The position numbers and the translations under genes were made by a program. A stretch of 50,602 nt of DNA from contig SCUD01000184.1 of assembly GCA_004297335.1 (NCBI GenBank), positions 1 to 50,602 of the forward strand, in the 5' to 3' direction. The notes below the pieces were generated by a model. The model saw only the letters and a program-made list of their open reading frames with translations. It was not told the DNA's origin and did no database searches. Positions 6,953 to 17,506 of the stretch are shown piece by piece (the stretch's first letter is position 1; the number at the start of each line of letters is the position of its first letter). The stretch comes from Gammaproteobacteria bacterium. Its GTDB lineage: Bacteria > Pseudomonadota > Gammaproteobacteria > Steroidobacterales > Steroidobacteraceae.

Positions 6953-8704
6953 ATGCCAATCCAGATCCTGCCCGACCAGCTCGTCAACCAGATCGCCGCC
7001 GGCGAGGTCATCGAGCGCCCGGCCTCCGTGATCAAGGAGCTGGTCGAAAACGCGCTCGATGCCGGGGCGCGGCAGGTGTGGATCGATGTCGAACGCGGTG
7101 GCAGCCAGCTGCTGCGCGTACGCGACGATGGCACGGGCATCGCGGCCGCTGAACTGCGCCTGGCGCTCGCGCGGCACGCCACCAGCAAGGTCGGCTCGCT
7201 CGCCGACCTCGAGCGGGTGGCAACGCTCGGGTTCCGCGGCGAGGCCCTGCCATCGATCGCCTCGGTGGCACGCATGCGCATCGTGTCGCGGCTGCCGGGA
7301 CAGGCCGAAGCGGCCCAGGTCGAGTGCATCGAGGGTGAGGTGGTCGGGCCACGACCCGCGGCCCATCCACGGGGAACCACGGTAGAGGTGCGGGAGCTGT
7401 TCCACAATGTGCCGGCCCGACGCCGCTTCCTGCGCAGCGAGACGACCGAGTTCCAGCACATCCTGCGCATGGTCACGCGGCTCGCGTTGTCGCGTTTCGA
7501 CGTGGCGTTCATGCTGACCCACAACCGCCGTGAACAGTTCGCGTTGCCGGTAGCGTCCGGACGCGAGGAACGCGAGCAGCGGGTCGCCCGGCTGGTCGGC
7601 GCGGATTTCATGCCGCAGGCCGTGTACATCACGCACGAGCAGGCCGGCTATCGGCTCGAGGGCTGGCTCGGGCTGCCGGCACAGACCCGTGCGCAGCCGG
7701 ACCGCCAGTACCTGTTCGTCAACGGCCGCATGGTGCGCGACCGGCTGCTCGGCAGTGCGGTGCGGCTCGGCTACCGGGACCTGCTGCACGGCGGCCGGCA
7801 TCCGGCCTGGGTGCTGTACCTGACGCTGGATCCGCTGCTGGTGGACGTGAATGCCCATCCGCAGAAGCTGGAACTGCGCTTCCGGGATGGCCGCATGGTC
7901 CACGACTTCCTGTTTCGTACGGTCGAGCGCGCCCATGCCGCCGCGCGACCGGACGCCGCCGGACCGGCGCCAGCTGCAGCCGCGTCCATGTTCACCGGGA
8001 TTGCCGAGCGCGGGTCCGCCTGGGACCGGCTGCCGGAGGGTTATGCCGCGGCACATGCGCAGTTCATGGCACCTGGAATCGCGGAGCCGGACTCGACTAC
8101 CGGAACGGAATCCGGTGATGAGTTGCCGCTCGGTCACGCCCTCGCGCAGTTGCACGGCATCTATATCCTCGCGCAGGTGCCGGGCGGCATCGTGCTCGTG
8201 GACATGCATGCAGCTCATGAACGCATCCTCTACGAACGCCTCAAGGCCGCGGCCGACGCTGGCGGTGGCGAGCGCCAGGTTCTGCTGGTGCCTGCGACCA
8301 TGGTGACGAGCGCGGCGGATGCCGACCTCGCCGAACAGCATCGCGAGGAACTGGCGGCGGCGGGCCTGCTGGTGGACCGGGCCGGGCCGACGCTGCTGGT
8401 GATCCGCGAGGTTCCGGCGGCACTGATCGGGCAGGACGTGGCCGCGATCCTCGGCGATGCACTCGCGGACCTCGGAGTACAGGGGGCGACGCACCAGATC
8501 GTGGAGCGACAGCACGCACTGCTCGCTGGTATTGCCTGCCGCAGCGCGGTACGCGCCCATCGCCGCCTGACACTGCCGGAGATGGACGCGCTGCTGCGCG
8601 ACATGGAGCGCACCGAGCGATCGGGCCACTGCGGTCATGGGCGGCCCACCTGGACGCGCCTGACGATCGAGGAACTGGATCGCCTGTTCCTGCGCGGCCG
8701 CTGA
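6953..8704 (+). CDS. mutL: DNA mismatch repair protein MutL, with endonuclease motifs
   Basis: 583 residues. The ATG at 6953 is preferred over the TTG at 6944, because MPIQILPDQL matches the family N-terminus and a GGAG lies 13 bases upstream. The GHKL ATPase motifs are present: VIKELVENALDAGA, DDGTGI and GFRGEALPSI. Unlike E. coli MutL, the C-terminal domain keeps the metal-dependent nicking signature: DMHAAHERILYE (from D417, the DQHAx2Ex4E motif), an ACR motif (GIACRSAV) and a CxHGRP motif (CGHGRP). This MutL is therefore predicted to be a nicking endonuclease that does not need MutH. The stop overlaps the miaA start (TGATG). Confidence 0.95.
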   Translation: MPIQILPDQLVNQIAAGEVIERPASVIKELVENALDAGARQVWIDVERGGSQLLRVRDDGTGIAAAELRLALARHATSKVGSLADLERVATLGFRGEALPSIASVARMRIVSRLPGQAEAAQVECIEGEVVGPRPAAHPRGTTVEVRELFHNVPARRRFLRSETTEFQHILRMVTRLALSRFDVAFMLTHNRREQFALPVASGREEREQRVARLVGADFMPQAVYITHEQAGYRLEGWLGLPAQTRAQPDRQYLFVNGRMVRDRLLGSAVRLGYRDLLHGGRHPAWVLYLTLDPLLVDVNAHPQKLELRFRDGRMVHDFLFRTVERAHAAARPDAAGPAPAAAASMFTGIAERGSAWDRLPEGYAAAHAQFMAPGIAEPDSTTGTESGDELPLGHALAQLHGIYILAQVPGGIVLVDMHAAHERILYERLKAAADAGGGERQVLLVPATMVTSAADADLAEQHREELAAAGLLVDRAGPTLLVIREVPAALIGQDVAAILGDALADLGVQGATHQIVERQHALLAGIACRSAVRAHRRLTLPEMDALLRDMERTERSGHCGHGRPTWTRLTIEELDRLFLRGR

Positions 8705-9654
8705 TGGAGCGGCCCGCTGCGATCCTGCTGATGGGGCCCACGGGCGCAGGAAAGTCGGATCTCGCCGTCGCGCTGGGCGAACACCTTCCCATCGAAATCG
8801 TCAGCGTCGATTCAGCCATGGTGTACCGGGGCATGGATATCGGTACGGCCAAGCCCGGCCCGGAGCTGCGTGCCCGTGTGCCGCACCACCTGATCGACCT
8901 GATCGATCCGGCGGAAAGTTACTCGGCGGCGCGTTTCATCGCCGACGCGACCCGGGCGATGCACGAGATCGCGAGTCGCGGGCGGATTCCGTTGCTGGCC
9001 GGTGGCACGATGCTTTATTTCCGGGCGCTGCAGGCGGGTCTCGCCCGGCTCCCTCCGGCCGACCCCGGGTTGCGTGCCCGCATCGAGGAGCGGGCCGGAA
9101 GCGAGGGCTGGCCGGCACTGCATCGGGAGCTGTGCCAGCGCGATCCGGCCGCCGCGGCCCGGATCGCCCCGGGTGACCGCCAGCGCATCCAGCGCGCGCT
9201 GGAGGTGCTCGAATTGACCGGCCAGCCGATCACAGCTGCGCGGAATGAAGACCTGCGCCGCGCGACTGCGGCCGGGGACCTGCACCTGGTGCTGGCCCCG
9301 GGGCGGCGCGAGGTCCTGGCGGAGCGTCTCGAGACCCGCTTCCGGCGGATGATGGAACTCGGCCTGCTGGACGAGGTCTACCGCCTGCATGAGCGCAATG
9401 ATCTGCATGCCGGGTTGCCGGCAATGAGACTGATCGGCTACCGGCAACTTTGGGCCTGCGTGGAAGGTCGTACCAGCCTGGACGAGGCCGTTGGGCTGGC
9501 GATCGTGGCGACGCGCCAGTACGCCCGCCGGCAGTTGACCTGGCTGCGGGCGGAACCCCGGGCCCGCTGGTTTGACGCCCTGGATCCGGCCACTCCGGAC
9601 GGCGTCGCGGCGGCGGCGGCGGAGTGGATGAAATCTCGTCCAGTACAGCAATGA
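8704..9654 (+). CDS. miaA: tRNA dimethylallyltransferase MiaA
   Basis: 316 residues. It transfers dimethylallyl to A37 of UNN-reading tRNAs. LMGPTGAGKSDLA is the P-loop, VSVDSAMVYRGMDIGTAKP is the signature segment, and RLIGYRQLW lies near the C-terminus. It overlaps mutL by one base, the normal coupling in this cluster. Confidence 0.96.
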   Translation: MERPAAILLMGPTGAGKSDLAVALGEHLPIEIVSVDSAMVYRGMDIGTAKPGPELRARVPHHLIDLIDPAESYSAARFIADATRAMHEIASRGRIPLLAGGTMLYFRALQAGLARLPPADPGLRARIEERAGSEGWPALHRELCQRDPAAAARIAPGDRQRIQRALEVLELTGQPITAARNEDLRRATAAGDLHLVLAPGRREVLAERLETRFRRMMELGLLDEVYRLHERNDLHAGLPAMRLIGYRQLWACVEGRTSLDEAVGLAIVATRQYARRQLTWLRAEPRARWFDALDPATPDGVAAAAAEWMKSRPVQQ

Positions 9655-9663
9655 ACGACGTGC

Positions 9664-9669
9664 TATACT
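9664..9669 (+). promoter_or_regulatory. -10 hexamer TATACT upstream of hfq
   Basis: TATACT sits just after the miaA stop and about 115 bases before the hfq start. It would give hfq its own transcript with a leader of roughly 110 bases. A clear -35 is not visible. Confidence 0.45.
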
Positions 9670-9785
9670 GGCGAGCTTGCGGTCGCTGTGTCGAAGGACC
9701 AGTTGCCCGCGCCTGATGGTTTTTCGTGGAGCCGCCGAACCCCTGTAGAGCGGCAGGATCGATGACAAAAAAACAAGGAGCAACC

Positions 9786-10049
9786 ATGGCCAGAGGCCAA
9801 TCACTGCAGGATCCCTTCCTGAATGCCCTCCGCAAGGAGCGAGTGCCGGTGTCCATTTACCTGGTCAACGGCATCAAGCTGCAGGGGCAGATCGATTCCT
9901 TCGATCAGTTCGTCGTGCTGTTGAAGAACTCGGTCAGTCAGATGGTGTACAAGCACGCCATCTCGACCGTCGTCCCGGCCCGCAACGTGCGTCTGCCCCC
10001 CGCCGAGGGCGGTGAGCCGGAGCACGAGCCGGAGTCGGAACCGGCCTGA
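9786..10049 (+). CDS. hfq: RNA chaperone Hfq
   Basis: 87 residues. The start at 9786 is fixed by AAGGAG five bases upstream and by the family N-terminus [18 protein letters not shown]. The Sm1 region includes [19 protein letters not shown] and the Sm2 region is [12 protein letters not shown]. Hfq forms a ring hexamer that pairs small RNAs with mRNAs. The C-terminal tail is short and acidic ([11 protein letters not shown]), unlike the long tail of E. coli Hfq. Confidence 0.97.
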   Translation: MARGQSLQDPFLNALRKERVPVSIYLVNGIKLQGQIDSFDQFVVLLKNSVSQMVYKHAISTVVPARNVRLPPAEGGEPEHEPESEPA

Positions 10050-10078
10050 TGCAGCCCGCGGGTCACCGGTGAGGCCAG

Positions 10079-11419
10079 TTGTTCGAACGTCCTGAGAGCG
10101 GCGAACGGGCGATCCTCGTGCGGCTCGGTCTCGGTCGTCCGGTCACGGCTGATGAACTGGTGGAATTCGACGCACTCGCGCGCTCGGCCGGCGCGGTCCC
10201 GGTCGAAAGCATTTCGGGATCGCGTCGTGTGCCCGACTCGCGCTACTTCGTCGGCAGCGGCAAGGCCGCCGAGATCCGCGACCGCGCGGTGGCCACCGAT
10301 GCGGAACTGGTGCTCGTCGACCATGCGCTGTCACCGAGCCAGGAGCGCAACCTGGAGCGGTTGATTGGCCGCCGGGTGCTGGATCGAACCGGACTGATCC
10401 TTGACATCTTCGCGCAGCGGGCCCGCAGCGCCGAGGGGCAGCTCGAGGTCGAGCTCGCGCAGCTGCGGCACCTGTCGACGCGACTGGTACGCGGCTGGAC
10501 CCACCTCGAGCGCCAGAAGGGTGGCATCGGCCTGCGCGGTCCCGGCGAGACCCAGCTTGAAACCGACCGCCGCCTGCTCGGTCGGCGCATCCGCACGCTG
10601 AGCGAGCGGCTCGAGAAGCTCGCGCGCCAGCGCGAAACCGGGCGGGCGGTGCGCAAGCGCGTGCCGGTGCCCGCGGTCGCACTCGTGGGTTACACGAATG
10701 CCGGCAAGTCGACACTGTTCCGGGCGCTCACCGGCAGCGCGGCCTATGTCGCCGATCAGCTGTTCGCGACGCTCGATCCAACCGTGCGGCGCGTGCGCCT
10801 GCCGCATACGCCTGAGCTCGTGATCGCGGATACCGTCGGTTTCGTGCGGGACCTGCCGCACGAGCTGGTCGCGGCATTCCGTTCCACGCTGCTGGAGGCC
10901 CGCGATGCCGACCTGCTGCTGCACGTCGTCGATGCCGCCGACCCGGAGCGCGAACTGCGGGTCGCGCAGGTGGATACGGTGCTCGCGGAGATCGGCGCCG
11001 ACGCCATCCCGCAGCTGCGCATCTACAACAAGATCGATCGCCTCGAGCGGCCGCCGGGGATCACGCGCGACGCCGCCGGGAAGCTGACCGCCGTCTGGTT
11101 GTCGGCGGCGACCGGCGCGGGCCTGCCGCTGCTGCAGGCCGGTCTGCAGGAGATTTTCGGGCGCCTGGCCACGCGCTTCGAGATCGCTCTCGGACCCGCG
11201 CAGGGCCGGCTGCGGGCGCGGTTGCATGAACTGGGGCTGGTGCGCGCCGAGCAGCCGGCCGGTAGCGGTGGCTGGCAGATCCGCGTCGAAACACCGCGCG
11301 AACAGCTCGAACAGCTGTGCCGCGAGGCCGGCGTGGACTTCGGCCACGATGTTGCTCCTTGTCTGCCGGAGGAGGGCTTCGTAGAATCCCCGCCCGAGGC
11401 CGCGATTTCCGCGGCCTGA
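10079..11419 (+). CDS. hflX: Ribosome-associated GTPase HflX
   Basis: 446 residues. The best start is a TTG at 10079: it has GAGG four bases upstream, and the resulting MFERPESGE matches the HflX N-terminus (MFDR in E. coli). No ATG lies nearby. The N-terminal HflX domain is followed by a coiled region with GGIGLRGPGETQLETDRR. The G domain has GYTNAGKSTLF (G1), DTVGFVRDLP (G3) and NKID (G4). HflX rescues stalled ribosomes under heat or antibiotic stress. It stands between hfq and hflK as in E. coli. Confidence 0.94.
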   Translation: MFERPESGERAILVRLGLGRPVTADELVEFDALARSAGAVPVESISGSRRVPDSRYFVGSGKAAEIRDRAVATDAELVLVDHALSPSQERNLERLIGRRVLDRTGLILDIFAQRARSAEGQLEVELAQLRHLSTRLVRGWTHLERQKGGIGLRGPGETQLETDRRLLGRRIRTLSERLEKLARQRETGRAVRKRVPVPAVALVGYTNAGKSTLFRALTGSAAYVADQLFATLDPTVRRVRLPHTPELVIADTVGFVRDLPHELVAAFRSTLLEARDADLLLHVVDAADPERELRVAQVDTVLAEIGADAIPQLRIYNKIDRLERPPGITRDAAGKLTAVWLSAATGAGLPLLQAGLQEIFGRLATRFEIALGPAQGRLRARLHELGLVRAEQPAGSGGWQIRVETPREQLEQLCREAGVDFGHDVAPCLPEEGFVESPPEAAISAA

Positions 11420-11446
11420 GTATTTCCCCGAGCATGAGTGCCTGAT

Positions 11447-12589
11447 ATGGCCTGGAATGATCCCGGCAGGAAGAAGAATCCCTGGCAGCGCCGGCCCGAC
11501 CAGGGTCCGCCGGATCTGGACGAGTTGCTGCGCAAGGCGCAACAGCGGTTGCGGGGGATGTTTGGCGGCGGCCCGCGACCGGTCGGCGACGGCGGAGGTG
11601 GTAGCGGTGGCGCCGCGCTCGGCACCGGTTTTGGCTATATCGCCGCCGGGCTGCTGGTTGTCTGGGGCTTGACCGGCATATACCAGAACGACGCTGCCGA
11701 GCGCTCGGTCATCACCCGATTCGGCAAGTATGCGCACACGACCACGGCGGGCTTGCACTGGCGCCTGCCCTGGCCGATCGACCGCCGGCAGGTCGTCAAT
11801 GTCACCGAGGTGCTGACCCATCCGGCGCGTACCCGCATGCTGACCCAGGACGAGGCGCTGGTGGATATTGATCTGGCGGTGCAGTACCGGCGCGCCGATC
11901 CGGTGAAATTCGCGTTCAACGTGCGCGATCCGGAGGAGACGCTGGCCGAGGTCAGCGGCAGTGCGATCCGCGAGATCATCGGCCAGAGCCGGCTGGAGGC
12001 GGTGCTGGGAGTCGGCCGCCAGGAGATCAGCCTGCGCACCAAGGACCTGGTGCAGCGGACGATCGCCGCCTACAACACCGGGCTCGAAGTCATCAGCGTC
12101 AACCTGCAGGACGTCAATGTGCCCGAACAGGTCTCGCCGGCGCAGAAGGATGCGATCAAGGCACGCGAGGACAAGGACCGCTCGACGCTGTCGGCGCAGA
12201 CCTATGCCAACGATATCGTGCCGAAGGCGCGCGGTCTCGCGGTGAGCCAGCTGGAGGGCGCGCAGGCCTACCGGGCCCGGGTGATCGCAATGGCCGAGGG
12301 CGAGACCTCGCGTTTCGGACAGCTTGCGGCCGAGTACGAGCGGGCCCCCGAGGTGACGCGCCGCCGGCTCTATCTGGAGACGATGGAACAGGTTCTCGGG
12401 TCGTCGGCGAAGGTGATCGTGGACACCAAGGGTACCGGCAACATGCTCTACCTGCCGCTCGACCGGCTGCTGGAGCAGCGCGGCCAGCGCGCCGTACCAG
12501 TGGAAACGCCGCCAACGATCCGCATGGAGGATGGTTCGGCGATCGAGCCGACGCCGGAAGTGGATCCGCGGGCGCGGAGGGAACGCTGA
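11447..12589 (+). CDS. hflK: HflK, SPFH-domain modulator of FtsH
   Basis: 380 residues. The ATG at 11447 (MAWNDPGRKKNPW) is preferred to a GTG nine bases earlier. A Gly/Pro-rich cytoplasmic N-terminus is followed by one membrane segment (about residues 64-83, FGYIAAGLLVVWGLTGIY) and then the SPFH/band-7 domain. HflK and HflC form a cage around the FtsH protease in the inner membrane. The gene overlaps hflC by one base. Confidence 0.95.
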   Translation: MAWNDPGRKKNPWQRRPDQGPPDLDELLRKAQQRLRGMFGGGPRPVGDGGGGSGGAALGTGFGYIAAGLLVVWGLTGIYQNDAAERSVITRFGKYAHTTTAGLHWRLPWPIDRRQVVNVTEVLTHPARTRMLTQDEALVDIDLAVQYRRADPVKFAFNVRDPEETLAEVSGSAIREIIGQSRLEAVLGVGRQEISLRTKDLVQRTIAAYNTGLEVISVNLQDVNVPEQVSPAQKDAIKAREDKDRSTLSAQTYANDIVPKARGLAVSQLEGAQAYRARVIAMAEGETSRFGQLAAEYERAPEVTRRRLYLETMEQVLGSSAKVIVDTKGTGNMLYLPLDRLLEQRGQRAVPVETPPTIRMEDGSAIEPTPEVDPRARRER

Positions 12590-13455
12590 TGAACAACCGC
12601 CTGCTGCCGCTGCTGATCGGCGTTGCCGTGCTCGCGCTGCTGGTCAGCCGCTCGGTGTTCCAGGTGCACGAGACCGAGCTCGCGATCAAGTTCCGCTTCG
12701 GCGAAATCGTCAAGGCCGACTACGAGCCGGGCCTGCATTTCATGATTCCGCTGATCAATGACGTCCGCAAGTTCGACCGTCGCGTGCTGACCCGCAACTA
12801 TCCGGCGGAGCAGTTTCTGACCAGCGAGAGCAAGATCCTCGACGTCGACTTCTACATCAAGTGGCGGATTGCCGACGTCGGGCAATACTACCAGGCGACC
12901 GGTGGCGACGAGGATGCCGGCGCCGGCCGGCTGGCCGAGATCGTCAAGGATGGCCTCAAGGGCGTGATTGCCAAGCGCACGCTGCAGCAGGTGGTCGCGG
13001 CGGAGCGCGCCGAGTTCATGAACGACATCCTGCAGTTCGGTGGCCAGTCGGTGGGTCAGCTCGGAGTCGCACTCGTCGATGTGCGGGTCAAGCGCATCGA
13101 CCTCCCGGCCGAGGTTTCGGATTCGGTGTTCAATCGCATGCGCCAGGACTTCGCGCGCCAGGCCTCGCAGCTGCGTGCCGAGGGCGACGAGCAGGCGCAG
13201 CGCATCCGGGCCGAGGCCGAGCGCGAGCGTACCGAGCTGCTCGCGATCGCGAACCGCGATGCCGAGAAGATCCGCGGCGAGGGCGATGCCAGGGCCGCCG
13301 AGACCTACGCGCGCACCTACCAGCGGAACCCCGAGTTCTACGCGTTCCACCGCAGCCTGCAGGCCTACCGGCAATCGCTCGGGCAGCCGAACGATGTGCT
13401 GGTCCTCGCGCCGGACAGCGAGTTTTTCCGGTACCTGAATCAGTCCGGCCGCTAA
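12589..13455 (+). CDS. hflC: HflC, SPFH-domain modulator of FtsH
   Basis: 288 residues. An N-terminal membrane anchor (LLPLLIGVAVLALLVSRSVF) precedes the SPFH domain, with HETELAIKFRFGEIV, and a charged helical region rich in Arg/Glu (about 195-245). It is the partner of HflK in the periplasmic-side cage over FtsH. The TGATG junction with hflK indicates coupled translation. Confidence 0.95.
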   Translation: MNNRLLPLLIGVAVLALLVSRSVFQVHETELAIKFRFGEIVKADYEPGLHFMIPLINDVRKFDRRVLTRNYPAEQFLTSESKILDVDFYIKWRIADVGQYYQATGGDEDAGAGRLAEIVKDGLKGVIAKRTLQQVVAAERAEFMNDILQFGGQSVGQLGVALVDVRVKRIDLPAEVSDSVFNRMRQDFARQASQLRAEGDEQAQRIRAEAERERTELLAIANRDAEKIRGEGDARAAETYARTYQRNPEFYAFHRSLQAYRQSLGQPNDVLVLAPDSEFFRYLNQSGR

Positions 13456-13462
13456 AGCGCCG

Positions 13463-13669
13463 ATGAACGTCGCCTGGTCTGACCTTGCGGCCGCATTCGG
13501 CCTGCTGCTGGTGTTCGAGGGGCTGCTGCCGTTTGCGAACCCGGCCGGCGTCCGGCGGGCGATGGCGACCCTGGTCACGCTGGCTGATCGCCAGTTGCGC
13601 ATCGCGGGGCTGGCCAGCATCACGGCGGGGCTGCTGTTGCTGTGGTTCGTGCGTTCCTCGGGCGGGTGA
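13463..13669 (+). CDS. Small inner-membrane protein, DUF2065 (YjeT family)
   Basis: 68 residues with two hydrophobic helices (FGLLLVFEGLLPF and ITAGLLLLWFV). The motif FEGLLPFANP and the position between hflC and purA identify the YjeT/DUF2065 family. Its function is unknown; the conserved neighbourhood suggests a link with HflKC/FtsH. It starts 7 bases after hflC and ends 3 bases before purA. Confidence 0.88.
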   Translation: MNVAWSDLAAAFGLLLVFEGLLPFANPAGVRRAMATLVTLADRQLRIAGLASITAGLLLLWFVRSSGG

Positions 13670-14962
<1,293 letters not shown>

Positions 14963-15664
14963 ATGAACAGCAAGCTTCTGTCCCTGCGCCTCGCGACGAC
15001 GGCCTTGGCTTGCCTGGCGGCCCTGGGCCTCACGCAGGCCGGGACGCTGGATACGCTCAGTTCGCGGGATGCATCCAAGGGACTGCGGGCAGCACTGGGA
15101 CAGAGCATCGATGCGGCGGTCACGCGCCTCGGCGTCCCGGACGGATTTCTCGGTAATCCCGAGGTGCGGATCCCGCTGCCGCCGGCGTTGCGGAAGCTGG
15201 GGCGGGGCCTGGGGCTGCTCGGCATGGGCGGCGATGCCGACGCGCTGGAGACGGCAATGAATCATGCCGCCGAGACCGCCGTCGCGGAGGCCCGGCCCGT
15301 GCTGCGGCAGGCGCTGCAGCGCATGACGGTGCAGGATGCCAAGGGCATCCTCACTGGTGGAGACGACGCGGTCACGCAGTACTTCCGCCGGACCACAGCC
15401 GATACGCTCACGGTGAAGTTCCGGCCGATTGTCGCGAGGGCGACGCAGCAGCTGAAGCTCGCGGCGCTGTACGACCAGTACGCCGGCAAGGCGGCGCAGT
15501 TCGGCCTGGTGAAGGGGGCAGAGGCCAACCTGAATGACTACGTGACCAGCAAGGCGCTGGACGGGCTCTTCCACGTGATGGCGGAGGAGGAGCGGGCGAT
15601 TCGCAAGGACCCGCTGGGGCAGGCGAGTTCCCTGATCAGGCGGGTGTTCGGCGCCCTCAAGTAA
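14963..15664 (+). CDS. Exported DUF4197 family protein
   Basis: 233 residues, starting on the base after the purA stop. A signal peptide is visible (MNSKLLSLRLATTALACLAALGL). The mature part has the DUF4197 pattern: GLRAALGQSIDAAVTRLG, a run of helices, TQYFRRTTADTL and YVTSKALDGLFHVMAEEE near the end. The function is unknown; it is probably periplasmic. It is co-directional with purA and marks the boundary after which the conserved gene order is lost for about 20 kb. Confidence 0.85.
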   Translation: MNSKLLSLRLATTALACLAALGLTQAGTLDTLSSRDASKGLRAALGQSIDAAVTRLGVPDGFLGNPEVRIPLPPALRKLGRGLGLLGMGGDADALETAMNHAAETAVAEARPVLRQALQRMTVQDAKGILTGGDDAVTQYFRRTTADTLTVKFRPIVARATQQLKLAALYDQYAGKAAQFGLVKGAEANLNDYVTSKALDGLFHVMAEEERAIRKDPLGQASSLIRRVFGALK

Positions 15665-15670
15665 CCGGCT

Positions 15671-16552
15671 TCAGGGAAAGATCGTGGCCGGGACGCTGAA
15701 GCGCTCCCGCAGCTCGCTGATCTGTCGTTCGAATTCTGCAAGCAAGGTTTCGCCGCTTGCCGGCAGGCTCCAGATTGCTCGGACCTGCCATTCCCCTGCT
15801 TCCAGCTGCAGCAGGGCTCTGGCTGTCAGGTCGGTTTCCTGCCACTCCGGCCCGCCGACATGGACGACTTCATTACCCTCGAAGTATGCCCAGGCTCCGG
15901 CCGTCCGCAGATGGAAGACTTTGAACCGGCTTTCCCCATCGGCGGGAATCGCCAGGGCGCTGCGTACGGAATTCAGTATATCGCTGCGCACTGGACTGCC
16001 AGCAGCCGGCTCGGAAAAGGCAACCGGAGCTGGCTGCGCGAATGCCACGACCGCCGAGAGGACGATGCCGGCCAGCAGTGCCACGGCAGCGACGACGACC
16101 CAGAGGACGCGAAATGCGAGCCTGGCTCCGCCGGCGCGGGACAGCACAAGACGGCTGTTGGCGCTGATCCGATCCGGTTCCAGCCCGGCAACATCGAGCT
16201 GGTAGCGGCCCGGTGAAGAGATCGTGAAGCGCCGCACCGCGAGGGTCGTTTCCCCGGCCAGACTGGTCCGGGCCGTTCGCATGACAATCAGGCTGGACGG
16301 CGCCGGATTGCCCGCGGCATCGCGGAGGATGAAGCTGGCTCCGGCAAAGTCACGGCTGCCCAGGGTGCCCCGCAGTGAAAGGACCAGCACTCCAGCTTCC
16401 GGGACGTCGACCATGGCCCCGCTCGCCAGCGGCAGGACCGCCAGTTGCTCAGTACGCAGCGCCGATTGCAGGAGGGGTATGCCCTTCAGCAGGCCGAAAC
16501 CGGCGGCCAGAGCGATCGGAAGGGTTATGAGCAGCAGACTCTTATCCATCAT
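15671..16552 (-). CDS. Membrane protein of unknown function
   Basis: 293 residues, not recognised. An N-terminal hydrophobic segment (about 5-22) is followed by a beta-rich stretch (30-135) reading like an extracytoplasmic Ig-like domain. There is a second strong membrane helix (about 145-172, VLWVVVAAVALLAGIVLSA) and a C-terminal domain (180-293) with YFEGNEVVHVGGPEW and GEWQVRAIWSLP. The arrangement suggests a bitopic or two-span inner-membrane protein. It converges on the DUF4197 gene with a 6-base gap and is divergent from the next exported protein (51-base gap). Confidence 0.7.
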   Translation of the reverse strand: MMDKSLLLITLPIALAAGFGLLKGIPLLQSALRTEQLAVLPLASGAMVDVPEAGVLVLSLRGTLGSRDFAGASFILRDAAGNPAPSSLIVMRTARTSLAGETTLAVRRFTISSPGRYQLDVAGLEPDRISANSRLVLSRAGGARLAFRVLWVVVAAVALLAGIVLSAVVAFAQPAPVAFSEPAAGSPVRSDILNSVRSALAIPADGESRFKVFHLRTAGAWAYFEGNEVVHVGGPEWQETDLTARALLQLEAGEWQVRAIWSLPASGETLLAEFERQISELRERFSVPATIFP

Positions 16553-16603
16553 GTAATAGTGCCGCGTGCCAGAAGTGACGCAAGATAGAACAGGTAAGGA
16601 AAA

Positions 16604-17491
16604 ATGAGAACAGGCGGCGATTCGGATCGATACTCATCCCGCGGTCCGGGCCGCACCAGCTGGTTGACCTTGTCGACAATGCTGATCGCGATCGCCTCCC
16701 TGGGAGCCAGCGGATCCGAGGCTGGGCCACCGCTGGATCACTGGCGCATCGGCCCGGGCAGTGTGGCTCCATGGGCGCCGCCGGGCACCCGTGTGCCAGC
16801 CGGCGATGGGTTCAGAGGGCAGGTCATCCAGTTTGCTGCGGATGCGGTCTCGGCCCCTGGCCCGCTGGCCTGTGCCAGGGCGAGATTCGAGTACGTTGTG
16901 ACGCCAGCCGCGGGCTTGTTCCAGGGGATGCTTGGAACAACGGCTGAGTCAACGGCGAGCGCGCTGGGGATCCCGGCTCTCCCGCTGTTGACCCTGCGGG
17001 TGAGCTGCGACAGCGGAGTATTCGACTATCACCTGCTCACGCCCGGCAAGGCGCTGCTGGGCCTCGACAACATCATCTGGCCGCTCGAAACATGCGGCGA
17101 TCCTTCACCCGAGGCCACGGTGCTGGCGATGCTGCAGGTGCACCTGACTCATGACATGGCGTTCACGCCCGCTTCCGTCGCCAGGAAACAGGCGTACCTG
17201 AGTGACAGTCTCCAGGCTGCCATCGCCGCCTGGTTCGCGCGGCCGCAGTCACCGGATACCGTGCCGCGGATCAACGGCGACCCGTTCACTGACTCGCAGG
17301 AATATCCCGATCGCTTTGTAATGGGACTCTCGCGGACCGAGGGGGCGGGGACCATCGTGCCCATTGCGCTGGGCGATGGCTCGCGCACCCTGGTCGTCGA
17401 GTTCGTGCTGCAATACGCGGACGGCCAGTGGCGAATCGACGATTTGCTGCATGAAGGCGGGGCCACGCTGCGCGGCCTGCTCGAGCCCTGA
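16604..17491 (+). CDS. Exported protein of unknown function, possible DUF3828-like C-terminus
   Basis: 295 residues. A signal-like segment (about 20-40, LSTMLIAIASLGASGSEA) precedes a domain of about 125 residues that contains three cysteines. The C-terminal part (about 195-295: YLSDSLQAAIAAWF, DGQWRIDDLLHEGG) resembles the DUF3828 type of small periplasmic fold, a weak match by eye. AAGGAAAA lies just before the ATG. It heads a run of three same-strand unknown genes. Confidence 0.65.
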   Translation: MRTGGDSDRYSSRGPGRTSWLTLSTMLIAIASLGASGSEAGPPLDHWRIGPGSVAPWAPPGTRVPAGDGFRGQVIQFAADAVSAPGPLACARARFEYVVTPAAGLFQGMLGTTAESTASALGIPALPLLTLRVSCDSGVFDYHLLTPGKALLGLDNIIWPLETCGDPSPEATVLAMLQVHLTHDMAFTPASVARKQAYLSDSLQAAIAAWFARPQSPDTVPRINGDPFTDSQEYPDRFVMGLSRTEGAGTIVPIALGDGSRTLVVEFVLQYADGQWRIDDLLHEGGATLRGLLEP

Positions 17492-17506
17492 TGGCGGTGA
17501 CCTGAA

